From contig JACCVB010000102.1 of NCBI GenBank assembly GCA_013698385.1, positions 1 to 16,016 of the forward strand: 16,016 nt of DNA, written 5' to 3'. The stretch's first letter is position 1. Every line of letters begins with the position of its first letter. The notes under the pieces are model-generated. The model was not told where the DNA came from. It saw only the letters and a list, made by a program, of their open reading frames with translations, and ran no database searches. The DNA comes from Chloroflexota bacterium (lineage in GTDB: Bacteria > Chloroflexota > Limnocylindria > Limnocylindrales > CSP1-4). Of this stretch, positions 7,251-15,613 are shown piece after piece. The position numbers were made by a program, and so were the translations under genes.

Positions 7251-7994
7251 TTACCAGCGGACCGTGACGCTGATCACACCAGCCGAGGTGGGAGCGAGGC
7301 GCTTGAAGGCGTCGCTGTACAGGTCGATGACCCTGGACCCGTAACACCCGCACCAGTCGATGAGCGTGACGGTGACGCAGTTGCCGGAGCGACAGACTTG
7401 CACACGGCGCCCGCGCCAGTCGCCCACGCGGAGGGCCGGTCCGGCTGCGGCGTAGAGACCACCAGATTTCGAGTAGTGACAGGGACTGACGCCGGTCATG
7501 CAGTACCAGCTGGCCGTCCCATTGACCTTCCGGGAGGTCGTCGGGGCCTTGGTCGTGACCTTCGCCGTGGGTTTCGGGGTGGGTTTTGGGGTGGGTTTCG
7601 GGGTCGGCTTCGGGGTCGGCTTCGGGATCACCAGGACGCGGACCTGGGCATCCTGGCGCACGGATGGTCGCGGCGCGAAGGACGGCCGGGGGGCCTCGAA
7701 GTCGGCGATGGCGGGTGGTGGCGCCTCGCTGGGACTGGGCGCGACGACTCCCGTCGCGGGCAGCCGGAGGGCCTCTGCGGACGCTGGGCTTGCTGATGGG
7801 GCAGGAAGGCCGATCGGACTGAACGCTTCGGGTGGCAGTGGGCCCGCGTCGGTGGACGCCGGGCGAGCACTTGCCAGGGGGCTGACCGCAAGGATCGACC
7901 CGAGCACCAAGGACACGATGACCCCCACCCGTCGTCCGGTCACGACCGATCGGCGCAAGCGAGCCGATGGTCCCGGACCGATGGTCTGGGGCAT
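7251..7994 (-). CDS. Secreted RlpA-like double-psi beta-barrel protein with PKPT linker
   Basis: The product has 247 residues. The N-terminus has basic residues and a hydrophobic core (VGVIVSLVLGSILAVSPLA, about 23-41) with a likely cleavage after ASA at 43, so it should be exported. A Pro/Ser/Ala-rich segment leads into five PKPT units (124-143), a rigid cell-wall-spanning linker. The C-terminal 90 residues, from NGTASWYC to the end, are an RlpA-like double-psi beta-barrel with TLIDWCGC (Asp214) and RVIDLYSDAF. This family includes lytic transglycosylases and resuscitation-type wall proteins. Six cysteines (165, 172, 201, 206, 215, 217) could form three disulfides. The start is uncertain: ATG at 7994, or a GTG some 17 codons later. 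It sits antisense between the two formate dehydrogenase parts, with no evident functional tie. Confidence 0.82.
   Translation of the reverse strand: MPQTIGPGPSARLRRSVVTGRRVGVIVSLVLGSILAVSPLASARPASTDAGPLPPEAFSPIGLPAPSASPASAEALRLPATGVVAPSPSEAPPPAIADFEAPRPSFAPRPSVRQDAQVRVLVIPKPTPKPTPKPTPKPTPKPTAKVTTKAPTTSRKVNGTASWYCMTGVSPCHYSKSGGLYAAAGPALRVGDWRGRRVQVCRSGNCVTVTLIDWCGCYGSRVIDLYSDAFKRLAPTSAGVISVTVRW
7566..7625. repeat. Five 12-bp tandem repeats encoding the PKPT linker
   Basis: Five near-identical 12-bp units (consensus GGGGTSGGYTTY on the plus strand) encode Pro-Lys-Pro-Thr five times on the minus strand. Differences are at silent positions, so the protein repeat is maintained. It is a likely site of copy-number change. 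Confidence 0.9.
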
Positions 7995-8128
7995 CTCCGG
8001 ATGGTGTTCGACCCGGGTTGCGCAGCGGGGGGCGAGGTATGCGCTTGGCATTGCGGAACTCTTGCAAGGACCCAGAAGTCCCGGGCTGGGATGGCTGGAT
8101 GGTCCGGTCAGCCTCCCTCGGCGGACGC

Positions 8129-8134
8129 TACACT
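8129..8134 (+). promoter_or_regulatory. Putative -10 element of the NuoE-NuoF fusion gene
   Basis: TACACT in ACGCTACACTCGGG lies only 8 nt before the ATG at 8143, so transcription would start at or within a few bases of the start codon (a leaderless mRNA). No Shine-Dalgarno is visible in front of the ATG, which fits. Confidence 0.45.
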
Positions 8135-8142
8135 CGGGCGAG

Positions 8143-9993
<1,851 letters not shown>

Positions 9994-10006
9994 CGAGCGT
10001 GGCCCG

Positions 10007-11101
10007 GTGACGGACGATACGCGCGGCCTGTCCATGACCCGGGACCCGGCACCGGACGCGGATTCGCCCCACGCCGGCCAGGCGCCCGCCGCGCAACCCC
10101 TGACCGAGATCGTGCTGCAGCCGCCGGCACGCTCGAGTCGACCGCCCGTGGCGCCGGAGGTCGTCGCGCCACCGCCGGTCGAGCTGACGATCGACGGGGT
10201 GCCCGTGTCCGTGCCCGCCGGCACGACGCTGCTGGGTGCGTGCCGGGCGCAGGGCATCGACACGCCGACGCTGTGCTACGCCGAGAACCTGACGCCGGTC
10301 AACGTCTGCAGGGTGTGTGTCGTGGAGCTCGCCGGCTCGCGCGTCCTCGTACCGGCCTGCTCGCGCGCGGCGGAGCCCGGGATGGAGGTCCAGACGGATT
10401 CCGAGCGGGTGCGGACGTCGCGCAAGGTGGTCCTTGAGTTCCTCGGCTCGTCGGTCGACGTGTCGTTGGCCGGGCCGGCCGTACCGGACGGGTCCATCGC
10501 GGACTACATGGCCCGCTACGGCGCGAATCCGTCCCGTTTCGGTCCCCCCGCGGCGGCGCTCTCCGCGGGTGAGCGCGACGATCGAGATCCGGGGCACCAT
10601 CACGCCCCCGCCGGCGACGCCCGGGCGGCGACCGTTGCCCAGCCGACGAAGGTCGACAACGAGCTGTATGTGCGTGACTACTCGAAGTGCATCCTCTGCT
10701 ACAAGTGCGTCGAGGCGTGCGGCGAGGACGCCCAGAACACGTTCGCGATCGCGGTCGCGGGGCGCGGGTTCGATGCGCGGATCTCGACCGAGCAGAACGT
10801 GCCGTTGCCGGAGAGCGCGTGCGTCTACTGCGGCAACTGCATCGGCGTCTGTCCGACGGGCGCCCTTATGGCCAAGCCGGAGTACGACATGCGCGCGGCC
10901 GGGACGTGGGACCCGGCCCAGCAGACCGTGACCGAGACGATCTGCCCGTATTGCGGGGTGGGCTGCGCGGTGGAGCTGCACGTCCAGGACGACCGCATCG
11001 TGAAGGTGACCTCGCCGCTGGACTCGTCGGTGACGGAAGGCCACCTGTGCATCAAGGGTCGGTTCGGCTTCGAGTTCGTCAACGAACGACCCAAGACCTG
11101 A
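10007..11101 (+). CDS. Fe-S relay protein ending in the N-terminal [4Fe-4S] domain of formate dehydrogenase
   Basis: The product has 364 residues. After a Pro/Ala-rich leader (1-57) comes a plant-type [2Fe-2S] domain with Cys90, 101, 104 and 118. Next are two cubane motifs, CILCYKCVEAC (Cys228, 231, 234, 238) and CVYCGNCIGVC (Cys272, 275, 278, 282). Residues 312-358 are the Molybdop_Fe4S4 domain: CPYCGVGC (Cys313, 316, 320), Cys348 and the conserved CIKGRFGFEF lysine (350). This is the N-terminal layout of FdsA/NuoG-type large subunits, but it stops (NERPKT) exactly where the Mo domain should begin. That domain is the Sec gene at 5250-7163. The two products presumably assemble into one functional large subunit linking the Mo site to the NuoEF fusion. 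The GTG start at 10007 follows the nuoEF stop by 13 nt; the ATG at 10034 is an alternative. Confidence 0.88.
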   Translation: MTDDTRGLSMTRDPAPDADSPHAGQAPAAQPLTEIVLQPPARSSRPPVAPEVVAPPPVELTIDGVPVSVPAGTTLLGACRAQGIDTPTLCYAENLTPVNVCRVCVVELAGSRVLVPACSRAAEPGMEVQTDSERVRTSRKVVLEFLGSSVDVSLAGPAVPDGSIADYMARYGANPSRFGPPAAALSAGERDDRDPGHHHAPAGDARAATVAQPTKVDNELYVRDYSKCILCYKCVEACGEDAQNTFAIAVAGRGFDARISTEQNVPLPESACVYCGNCIGVCPTGALMAKPEYDMRAAGTWDPAQQTVTETICPYCGVGCAVELHVQDDRIVKVTSPLDSSVTEGHLCIKGRFGFEFVNERPKT

Positions 11102-11115
11102 CCGGGCGTTCCTTC

Positions 11116-11691
11116 GTGAGCGAGCCGCCCAGCGGACCGCCGATCATGGACGCCGAGCAACGCGCGTTCCTCGCCGCGGCGCGGAGCGGGACCCTGGCCA
11201 CCGTCGCACCGGATGGTCTGCCGCGCCTCGTGCCGTGTTGCTTCGTGCTGGTGGGTGTCGCCGGCCCGTTCGAAGGCGCGACGGTGACCAGTCGCGCGAC
11301 GGCGGGACGCGGCGGCCCTCTGGCCGGAGGAGACGGATCGTCGGCCGGACGAGGCGGGAAGACGGCCGTCCTCTACACTCCGCTCGACGAAAAGCCGAAG
11401 CGCGTCGCCGATCCCCACGCCCTCGCTCGCGTGCGCGACCTGGTCAAGCGCCCAGACGTGACGCTGCTGGTGGATCGCTGGTCGGAGGACTGGACGGAGC
11501 TCGCCTGGTTGCGCATCCAAGGGCGTGCGGCGCTACTGGAACCCACTGACGCGCCGGATGAACATGCCGGTGCGGTGGCGGCGCTGCGAGAGAAGTATTC
11601 CCAGTATCGCGAGCACCGCCTGGACGTTCGGGCGTTGATACGGATCGAGGTCCTCCGGGCCGTCTCATGGAACGCTCGAGGGGCGCGATGA
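11116..11691 (+). CDS. PPOX-family (Rv0121-like) F420/flavin-dependent protein
   Basis: The product has 191 residues. It has a split beta-barrel of the pyridoxamine-oxidase-like (PPOX) superfamily. ARSGTLATVAPDGLPRLVPCCF is the first strand pair, and LDEKPKRVADPHALARVRDLVKRPDVTLLVDRW followed by DWTELAWLRIQGRA and REKYSQYR matches the Rv0121 type (TIGR03668) thought to use F420. Between two barrel strands, residues 58-82 form a Gly/Ala/Arg-rich insertion (ATAGRGGPLAGGDG and onward) of unusual low complexity. The GTG at 11116 lies 14 nt behind the Fe-S gene and the ATG at 11146 is an alternative, so it could be co-transcribed with the formate dehydrogenase genes. No catalytic reaction can be given. 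F420 use is inferred from the family, not proven by a residue seen here. Confidence 0.8.
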   Translation: MSEPPSGPPIMDAEQRAFLAAARSGTLATVAPDGLPRLVPCCFVLVGVAGPFEGATVTSRATAGRGGPLAGGDGSSAGRGGKTAVLYTPLDEKPKRVADPHALARVRDLVKRPDVTLLVDRWSEDWTELAWLRIQGRAALLEPTDAPDEHAGAVAALREKYSQYREHRLDVRALIRIEVLRAVSWNARGAR

Positions 11692-12010
11692 TCGGGGAGG
11701 CCGACGACCCTGCCGGTGCCGGTCGCCGTTTCGTTTGCGTCTGACCCACACGGGGAGCCGGGGAATGACCGCGCACCACGGGCGAGTCTCGGGGTCGAAC
11801 CCTTAGGGACACATACGACTCGGTGTGCTCTTGGTCCCGTCCGAAGCCCACGAAATCTTGCACAAACCAACGACTCATGCACGAAACGGGTCACCCCGGG
11901 CCCCTTCAGGGCCTGCGCCAGGCCGACTCGTCCCATCCCCGTGCCGAGCACGACGAGGAGTCGTACCTGACTGCGGTCCGGCGAACTGCGACTCGGGCCG
12001 AGCGCCTCGG
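11692..12010. other. 319-bp non-coding gap between convergent genes
   Basis: I find no credible gene here: short frames on both strands lack family features and sensible starts. Base composition is less GC-rich around 11850-11890. It contains a stem candidate GGGA-CACA with TGTG and TCCC (11806-11837), an inverted repeat GGG-GTCGAA-CCC near 11792-11803, and the hairpins listed separately. The likeliest content is transcription terminators for the PPOX gene and fdhD; an undetected small RNA remains possible. Confidence 0.5.
11899..11924. terminator. Overlapping, mutually exclusive hairpins
   Basis: GGCCC (11899-11903) pairs with GGGCC (11909-11913), and GGCCTG (11910-11915) pairs with CAGGCC (11919-11924) around the loop CGC. 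The two stems share GGCC and cannot form together. A further 5-bp stem, ACGAC with GTCGT, is at 11950-11964. There is no T-tract. The position between convergent PPOX and fdhD genes suits bidirectional termination. Confidence 0.35.
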
Positions 12011-12895
12011 TCAGGCCCAGCCGGTCAGGTCGCGCAGGTCGATCCGACGGTCGTGGGCGTAGACATTGAAACCGTCACCGCGCAGGAACCCGACCAGGGT
12101 CACGCCCAGGCGCTGGGCCGTCTCGACCGCCAGATCGGACGGCGCGGAAACGGCACACAGCACCGCGATCCCGGCGACAGCCGCCTTCTGGACGATCTCG
12201 AAACTGACCCGCCCACTGACCATCACGATTCGGTCGTGCAACGGCAACGCCCCCGCCAGCACCTGCGAGCCGACCAGTTTGTCCAGGGCGTTGTGCCGGC
12301 CGACGTCCTCCCGGATGACCAGGAGTTCGCCTCTCGGGCTGAACATCGCGGCCGCATGCAGCCCGCCCGTCTGGTCGAAGGCTCTCTGCGCCGTCCGCAG
12401 GAGGTCGGGCAGGGCCAGCAGCACGGCCCGCGTCACGGTCGGGCCGTCCGGTAACGGGTCGCAGCGGACGGCGATCTCATCGATGGACGCCTTGCCGCAG
12501 ATCCCGCACGACGCGGTGGCCACGAAATGCCGTTCGGCCACGGCTCCGGCGTCGAACGCCCGCGACAGGCGGACGACGATCGTATCGTCGGGCTGGGACA
12601 GGCTCGCCGGGTCACCGGCCGCGGTGGAGACGACCTCGGGCCCCTGGATCAGCCCCTCGGTCCGCAGGAAGCCGACCGCGAGTTCCGCCTCGTGACCGGG
12701 GGTTCGCATCGTGACCGCGACGGCCACCGGCTTCTGCCCCGGCCCGGCCGCCCGGATCTCCAGCGGCGCCTCACCGACGATCCGGTCCGGACGGACTTCG
12801 AGCGTCTCGCCACGGACCGCGACCACGGGCAAGGTCGTGATCTGGCGAACGGGCGGCCGCGGATCGCCTCTTGAACCCGGCCGATCGGATGTCAC
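12011..12895 (-). CDS. fdhD: Formate dehydrogenase accessory sulfurtransferase FdhD
   Basis: The product has 294 residues. FdhD binds bis-MGD and delivers sulfur from a cysteine desulfurase to the Mo/W centre, which makes formate dehydrogenase active. The essential CGIC (Cys130, Cys133 in ASCGICGKASI) is present. EDVGRHNALDKLVG, VSGRVSFEIVQKA, and SAPSDLAVETAQRLGVTLVGFLR are the other family blocks. The frame is open further upstream to 12955, but a GTG at 12893-12895 overlaps the stop of the DUF2277 gene as GTGA, so I take that as the start. The residues before TTLPVV are an unconserved basic leader. It lies on the strand opposite to the formate dehydrogenase genes, yet it clearly belongs to the same maturation pathway. 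Confidence 0.95.
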   Translation of the reverse strand: MTSDRPGSRGDPRPPVRQITTLPVVAVRGETLEVRPDRIVGEAPLEIRAAGPGQKPVAVAVTMRTPGHEAELAVGFLRTEGLIQGPEVVSTAAGDPASLSQPDDTIVVRLSRAFDAGAVAERHFVATASCGICGKASIDEIAVRCDPLPDGPTVTRAVLLALPDLLRTAQRAFDQTGGLHAAAMFSPRGELLVIREDVGRHNALDKLVGSQVLAGALPLHDRIVMVSGRVSFEIVQKAAVAGIAVLCAVSAPSDLAVETAQRLGVTLVGFLRGDGFNVYAHDRRIDLRDLTGWA

Positions 12896-13173
12896 CGCGC
12901 GTCGGTTCGGGCGGTCGGGTGCGCGATCGGCACGGCGGTGGGTCGGGCGGTCCATCGATCGGGCCCGTCTTCGACCGGCACGCCGACCGACTCCATCAGA
13001 CGTCGCGTGGCGGCCGAGATGTCGGCGATCGCCGTCTCGAACGCCGCCTGGTTCCGGGCCGAGGGTTCGCGGAAGCCGCTGAGCTTGCGGACGTACTGGC
13101 GGGCGGCAGCCTCCAGCTCGCCCGTCGTCGCCGATTCACCCGGGCGACGGAGGGTCTTGATGCTTCGGCACAT
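12892..13173 (-). CDS. DUF2277 family protein
   Basis: The product has 93 residues. The start MCRSIKTLRR, then ELEAAARQYVRKLSGFREPSARNQAAFETAIADISAATRRLMES, is the DUF2277 signature ('MCRnIktL...AA.QyVRKisGf.kPS..N..AF..Av..va.at..Ll'). Its function is unknown. I start it at the ATG at 13173, where the family begins; a longer frame reaches 13287 but does not match, and the ATG at 13179 would abut the putative -10. The Cys at position 2 is usual for this family. The C-terminal 25 residues (TARPTAVPIAHPTART) are low complexity. The stop overlaps the fdhD start (GTGA), so translation of fdhD is probably coupled to it. This makes a role near the molybdo-enzyme maturation step conceivable, though not shown. 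Confidence 0.88.
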   Translation of the reverse strand: MCRSIKTLRRPGESATTGELEAAARQYVRKLSGFREPSARNQAAFETAIADISAATRRLMESVGVPVEDGPDRWTARPTAVPIAHPTARTDAR

Positions 13174-13179
13174 GGTCAT

Positions 13180-13185
13180 ACGGTA
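13180..13185 (-). promoter_or_regulatory. Putative -10 element of DUF2277-fdhD
   Basis: On the minus strand TACCGT lies 6 nt before the DUF2277 ATG. That predicts a transcript that starts at the start codon, like the nuoEF and tRNA-Sec cases. The cupin gene starts in the other direction at 13235, leaving 61 bp between the divergent genes. Confidence 0.35.
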
Positions 13186-13234
13186 CGCCGCCCGCAGCCG
13201 CACGCGCAGCAACAGAGGTGGCATCCTTTCACAG

Positions 13235-13714
13235 GTGCAACCCGCGAACGACTCGCCAGGCAGCGCCACCCCCGCGGCCACGATCATCGAGCGCCTCGGG
13301 ATGCGCCCTCATCCGGAGGGCGGCTGGTTCGTCGAGACGTGGCGGGCCGGGGCGAGCCCCGGTCAGCGTCCCGTCGGCAGCGCGATCCTCTACCTCTTGG
13401 CCGAAGGCCAGCGCTCGCACTGGCATCGCGTGGACGCCGCCGAGATCTGGCAGTACTCCGCCGGCGATCCTCTCGAACTGGCGATCCACGATGGCGACCC
13501 GGACGCGGCGGCGACGACCCATCGGCTCGGCGGCGACGTGGCGACCGGCGATGTCCCGCAGGTCGTGGTGCCCGTCGGGTGGTGGCAGGCCGCACGGCCG
13601 CTCGGGGCGTGGACGCTCGTCGGCTGCATCGTGACGCCGGCCTTCGAATTCGACGGGTTCGAGCTCGCACCACCCGACTGGGCGCCGGGCGAACGGGATC
13701 GCGAGCCGGGGTGA
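13235..13714 (+). CDS. DUF985 (Cupin_5) family protein
   Basis: The product has 159 residues. IIERLGMRPHPEGGWFVETWR, AILYLLAEGQRSHWHRVDAAEIWQYSAGDPLEL, VVPVGWWQAARPLGAWTLVGCIVTPAFEFDGFELAPPDW are the successive strands of the DUF985 single-domain cupin family. It is a small beta-barrel with conserved His64 and Glu70 near the expected metal/ligand pocket. No reaction is assigned to this family. The GTG at 13235 fits the family's N-terminus; upstream frame to 12938 is antisense to DUF2277 and not conserved. No Shine-Dalgarno lies close. The stop overlaps the next gene as GTGA (13711-13714), pointing to a two-gene coupled unit. Confidence 0.85.
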   Translation: MQPANDSPGSATPAATIIERLGMRPHPEGGWFVETWRAGASPGQRPVGSAILYLLAEGQRSHWHRVDAAEIWQYSAGDPLELAIHDGDPDAAATTHRLGGDVATGDVPQVVVPVGWWQAARPLGAWTLVGCIVTPAFEFDGFELAPPDWAPGERDREPG

Positions 13715-14856
13715 CCTCGACCGACACGCTGACCCTCCGCCGACTGAACCGGGCCACCCTCCAGCGCCAGGGCCTCATCGACCGACACGCAGGTTCCGTG
13801 GCCGAGGTGATCGGCCGCCTCGCCGGCCTCCAGGCACAGCATGCGAACGCGCCGTACGTCGCGCTCTGGTCGCGCATGCGCGACCTTCGGATGTCGGATC
13901 TGGAGACCGCCCTCCAGGACGGATCCGTGGTCAAGGCCACGATCATGCGGGCCACCCTCCACCTGGTCGCCGCCCGCGACTTCCGCGCCTTCGACGCGGC
14001 CAGCGTCGAAGCCCGGCGGGCGAACTGGAACCCGACGGCCAGTCGAGCCGGCATCGATGTCGGGCGACTTCACGCCGAACTGCTCGCGTTCTGCCGCGAG
14101 CCGCGCACGGTCGCCGAGATCCAGGCCCACCTCGCGGACAAGGTCCCGGGTGACGCGCTCAGCGGCACCGCACCGGTGGGGGTTCGCAACACCCTCTTCC
14201 GGATCGCGAGTGGCTCCGGCGGCCTGGTCCACGTCCCGCCCAGCGGCTTCTGGCGCTCGCATGGCAAGCCCCGCTATCTCGATGCCGACGTCTGGCTGCC
14301 GGACCAGCCGACCATCGCTCCACACGACGCCCTCGTGACGTCGATGGAGCGCTACCTCAGCGCATACGGTCCGGCCTCGCTCTCGGACGTCGGCAAATGG
14401 GTCGGTCAGCCGCGGATCACTCGGCTGCGCGCGGCGGCCGCGACACTTGGCGATCGGCTGCGCTCGTACACCGGCCCGGACGGTCGAGCCCTGCTGGACC
14501 TCGCGGACCGTTCAGTGCCGGACGGCGATGTCCCGGCCCCGGCCCGGTTCCTGTCCCGCTGGGACAGCGTGATCATCGGCTACGAGGTCCGCGATCGGAT
14601 CCTGCCGGAGCCGTATCGCGATGTCGTCGGGACGAAGAACGGCGACTTCCTGCCGACCTTCCTCGTGGACGGCTGGATCGCCGGCCTGTGGGCGACCGAT
14701 CGGGTCAAGGATCGGGCGACGATCCGATTGTCTCCGTTCAGGACCGTCTCCCCGCACGACCAAACCGGTCTGGAGACCGAAGCCGTGGCGGCCCTCCGCT
14801 ACGGGGAGCCGGGAGCACTCGACTACGACGTCCGTTGGTACCAGCCGGTCGGCTGA
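13711..14856 (+). CDS. Winged-helix DNA-binding / AlkZ-like DNA glycosylase family (HTH_42)
   Basis: The product has 381 residues. It belongs to the winged-helix family that includes AlkZ and YcaQ, which unhook alkylated or crosslinked DNA bases. LTLRRLNRATLQRQGL, IGRLAGLQAQHANAPYVALWSR, ATIMRATLHLVAARDF, and the end WDSVIIGYEVRDRILPEPYR with FLVDGWIAGLW are typical. The motif Q-A-Q (residues 41-43) matches the catalytic Q-phi-Q of AlkZ rather than the Q-phi-D of YcaQ. Whether this copy is an enzyme is unknown, as many family members are uncharacterised. The GTG start overlaps the cupin stop. A longer frame from 12871 covers other genes and is not used. The gene converges with a secreted protein gene across a 44-nt gap. 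Confidence 0.85.
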   Translation: MTSTDTLTLRRLNRATLQRQGLIDRHAGSVAEVIGRLAGLQAQHANAPYVALWSRMRDLRMSDLETALQDGSVVKATIMRATLHLVAARDFRAFDAASVEARRANWNPTASRAGIDVGRLHAELLAFCREPRTVAEIQAHLADKVPGDALSGTAPVGVRNTLFRIASGSGGLVHVPPSGFWRSHGKPRYLDADVWLPDQPTIAPHDALVTSMERYLSAYGPASLSDVGKWVGQPRITRLRAAAATLGDRLRSYTGPDGRALLDLADRSVPDGDVPAPARFLSRWDSVIIGYEVRDRILPEPYRDVVGTKNGDFLPTFLVDGWIAGLWATDRVKDRATIRLSPFRTVSPHDQTGLETEAVAALRYGEPGALDYDVRWYQPVG

Positions 14857-14900
14857 CGAGCCGGTCGGCGGCCGAGCCCGACGATGAGCCCGGCGACGAA

Positions 14901-15503
14901 CTACGGGAAGCGGTAGTCGATCTGGCCCGTGAAGCAGTGCCCGAGCTTCTTGCACAGGGCGTAGGTCAGGTCGAAGGTCCGTCCGGACACATACGGCCCG
15001 CGATCCACGACGGGCGCGGTCACGACCCGGCCTTTCCAGCGGAAGCTGACCAGCGTGCCGCACGGAAGCGAGCGGTGGGCAACGCCGACCAGGGTCCTCG
15101 TGAGTGTCTTGCCGCAGGCCGTGCCATTGCCGATCAGCCCTGGCCCGTACCACGAGATCTCCGGGTCATGGCGCCAGGTGGGCTTCACCGGCTTCAGGAC
15201 GAAGCCGCGGTCCGGCTTCGGCTGGGCAGCCCCAGATCGAACCTGGGGAGGCTCCGTTCGCGAGGCCGGCTCGAGCATCGTCGAGTCCTGATCCAGGCTC
15301 CCATCGGAACGGGCGCCTGGATCGAGCGGCTGGATCGTCGTCACCGACCCACGGACGGATGCCTGGATTCTCACCTCCGTGAAGAGATCCGGGGCGGTGG
15401 TCTCGAGCGGCCTGGGGGCCCGCGAGCCGACCTGTCCTGGGACGGCGACCGTGGCAACGATGGCGATGAGCGCCGTCGCCGCGACGACCTTGATCTGTCG
15501 CAC
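14901..15503 (-). CDS. Secreted RlpA-like double-psi beta-barrel protein
   Basis: The product has 200 residues. A short basic N-terminus and hydrophobic stretch (VVAATALIAIVATVAV, 6-21) indicate a signal peptide or anchor. After a disordered Pro/Ser/Thr region, residues 117-200 form an RlpA-like barrel: ISWYGPGLIGNGTACGKTL, VGVAHRSLPCGTLVSFRWKG, VVDRGPYVSGRTFDLTYALC. His143 and Asp167 sit in the conserved AHRSLPCGT and DRGPY motifs, so the usual catalytic-groove residues remain. Four cysteines (130, 148, 184, 190) may pair. The GTG at 15503 is preferred because a -10-like element lies 9 nt before it; the frame runs open to 15767, but that region is antisense to the next gene. It is a distant paralogue of the protein at 7251-7994, which has a more divergent, cysteine-rich barrel. 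Confidence 0.83.
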   Translation of the reverse strand: MRQIKVVAATALIAIVATVAVPGQVGSRAPRPLETTAPDLFTEVRIQASVRGSVTTIQPLDPGARSDGSLDQDSTMLEPASRTEPPQVRSGAAQPKPDRGFVLKPVKPTWRHDPEISWYGPGLIGNGTACGKTLTRTLVGVAHRSLPCGTLVSFRWKGRVVTAPVVDRGPYVSGRTFDLTYALCKKLGHCFTGQIDYRFP

Positions 15504-15512
15504 GTCGCGGGA

Positions 15513-15518
15513 ACAGTA
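15513..15518 (-). promoter_or_regulatory. Putative -10 element of the second RlpA-like gene
   Basis: On the minus strand TACTGT stands 9 nt before the GTG start, with no Shine-Dalgarno between them. This again suggests a leaderless transcript and supports the chosen start. Confidence 0.35.
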
Positions 15519-15561
15519 CCACCATCTCGGCGGTGCAGGGACGCTCCTGGCTCGAGATGCG

Positions 15562-15567
15562 TACGCT
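15562..15567 (+). promoter_or_regulatory. Putative -10 element of the GH13 branching-type gene
   Basis: TACGCT lies about 46 nt before the proposed CTG start. A transcript starting near 15574 would carry the AGGAGG at 15601-15606 in its leader and would exclude the in-frame ATG at 15557. Confidence 0.3.
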
Positions 15568-15613
15568 AAGGCGTCCGCCCGCGTTCGAGGCGGCGACCCC
15601 AGGAGGCCGTCAC

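Noticed and set aside
7566..7625. CRISPR-like or regulatory tandem array
   Set aside because: Units are contiguous 12-bp repeats with no spacers and encode a Pro-Lys-Pro-Thr linker in frame.
7498..8142. Long N-terminal extension of the NuoE-NuoF frame with many Gly/Val/Phe repeats
   Set aside because: It is the antisense reading of the RlpA-like gene's PKPT repeats and has no NuoE similarity; the family start is at 8143.
11791..11840. A second tRNA on the minus strand suggested by GGGTTCGACCCC
   Set aside because: The T-arm-like piece lacks a proper 5-bp stem, and no anticodon or acceptor stem can be built around it.
12871..13710. Long N-terminal extension of the AlkZ-like frame
   Set aside because: It runs through DUF2277 and the cupin in a different frame, and is Arg-rich with no domain. 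The GTG at 13711 fits the family.
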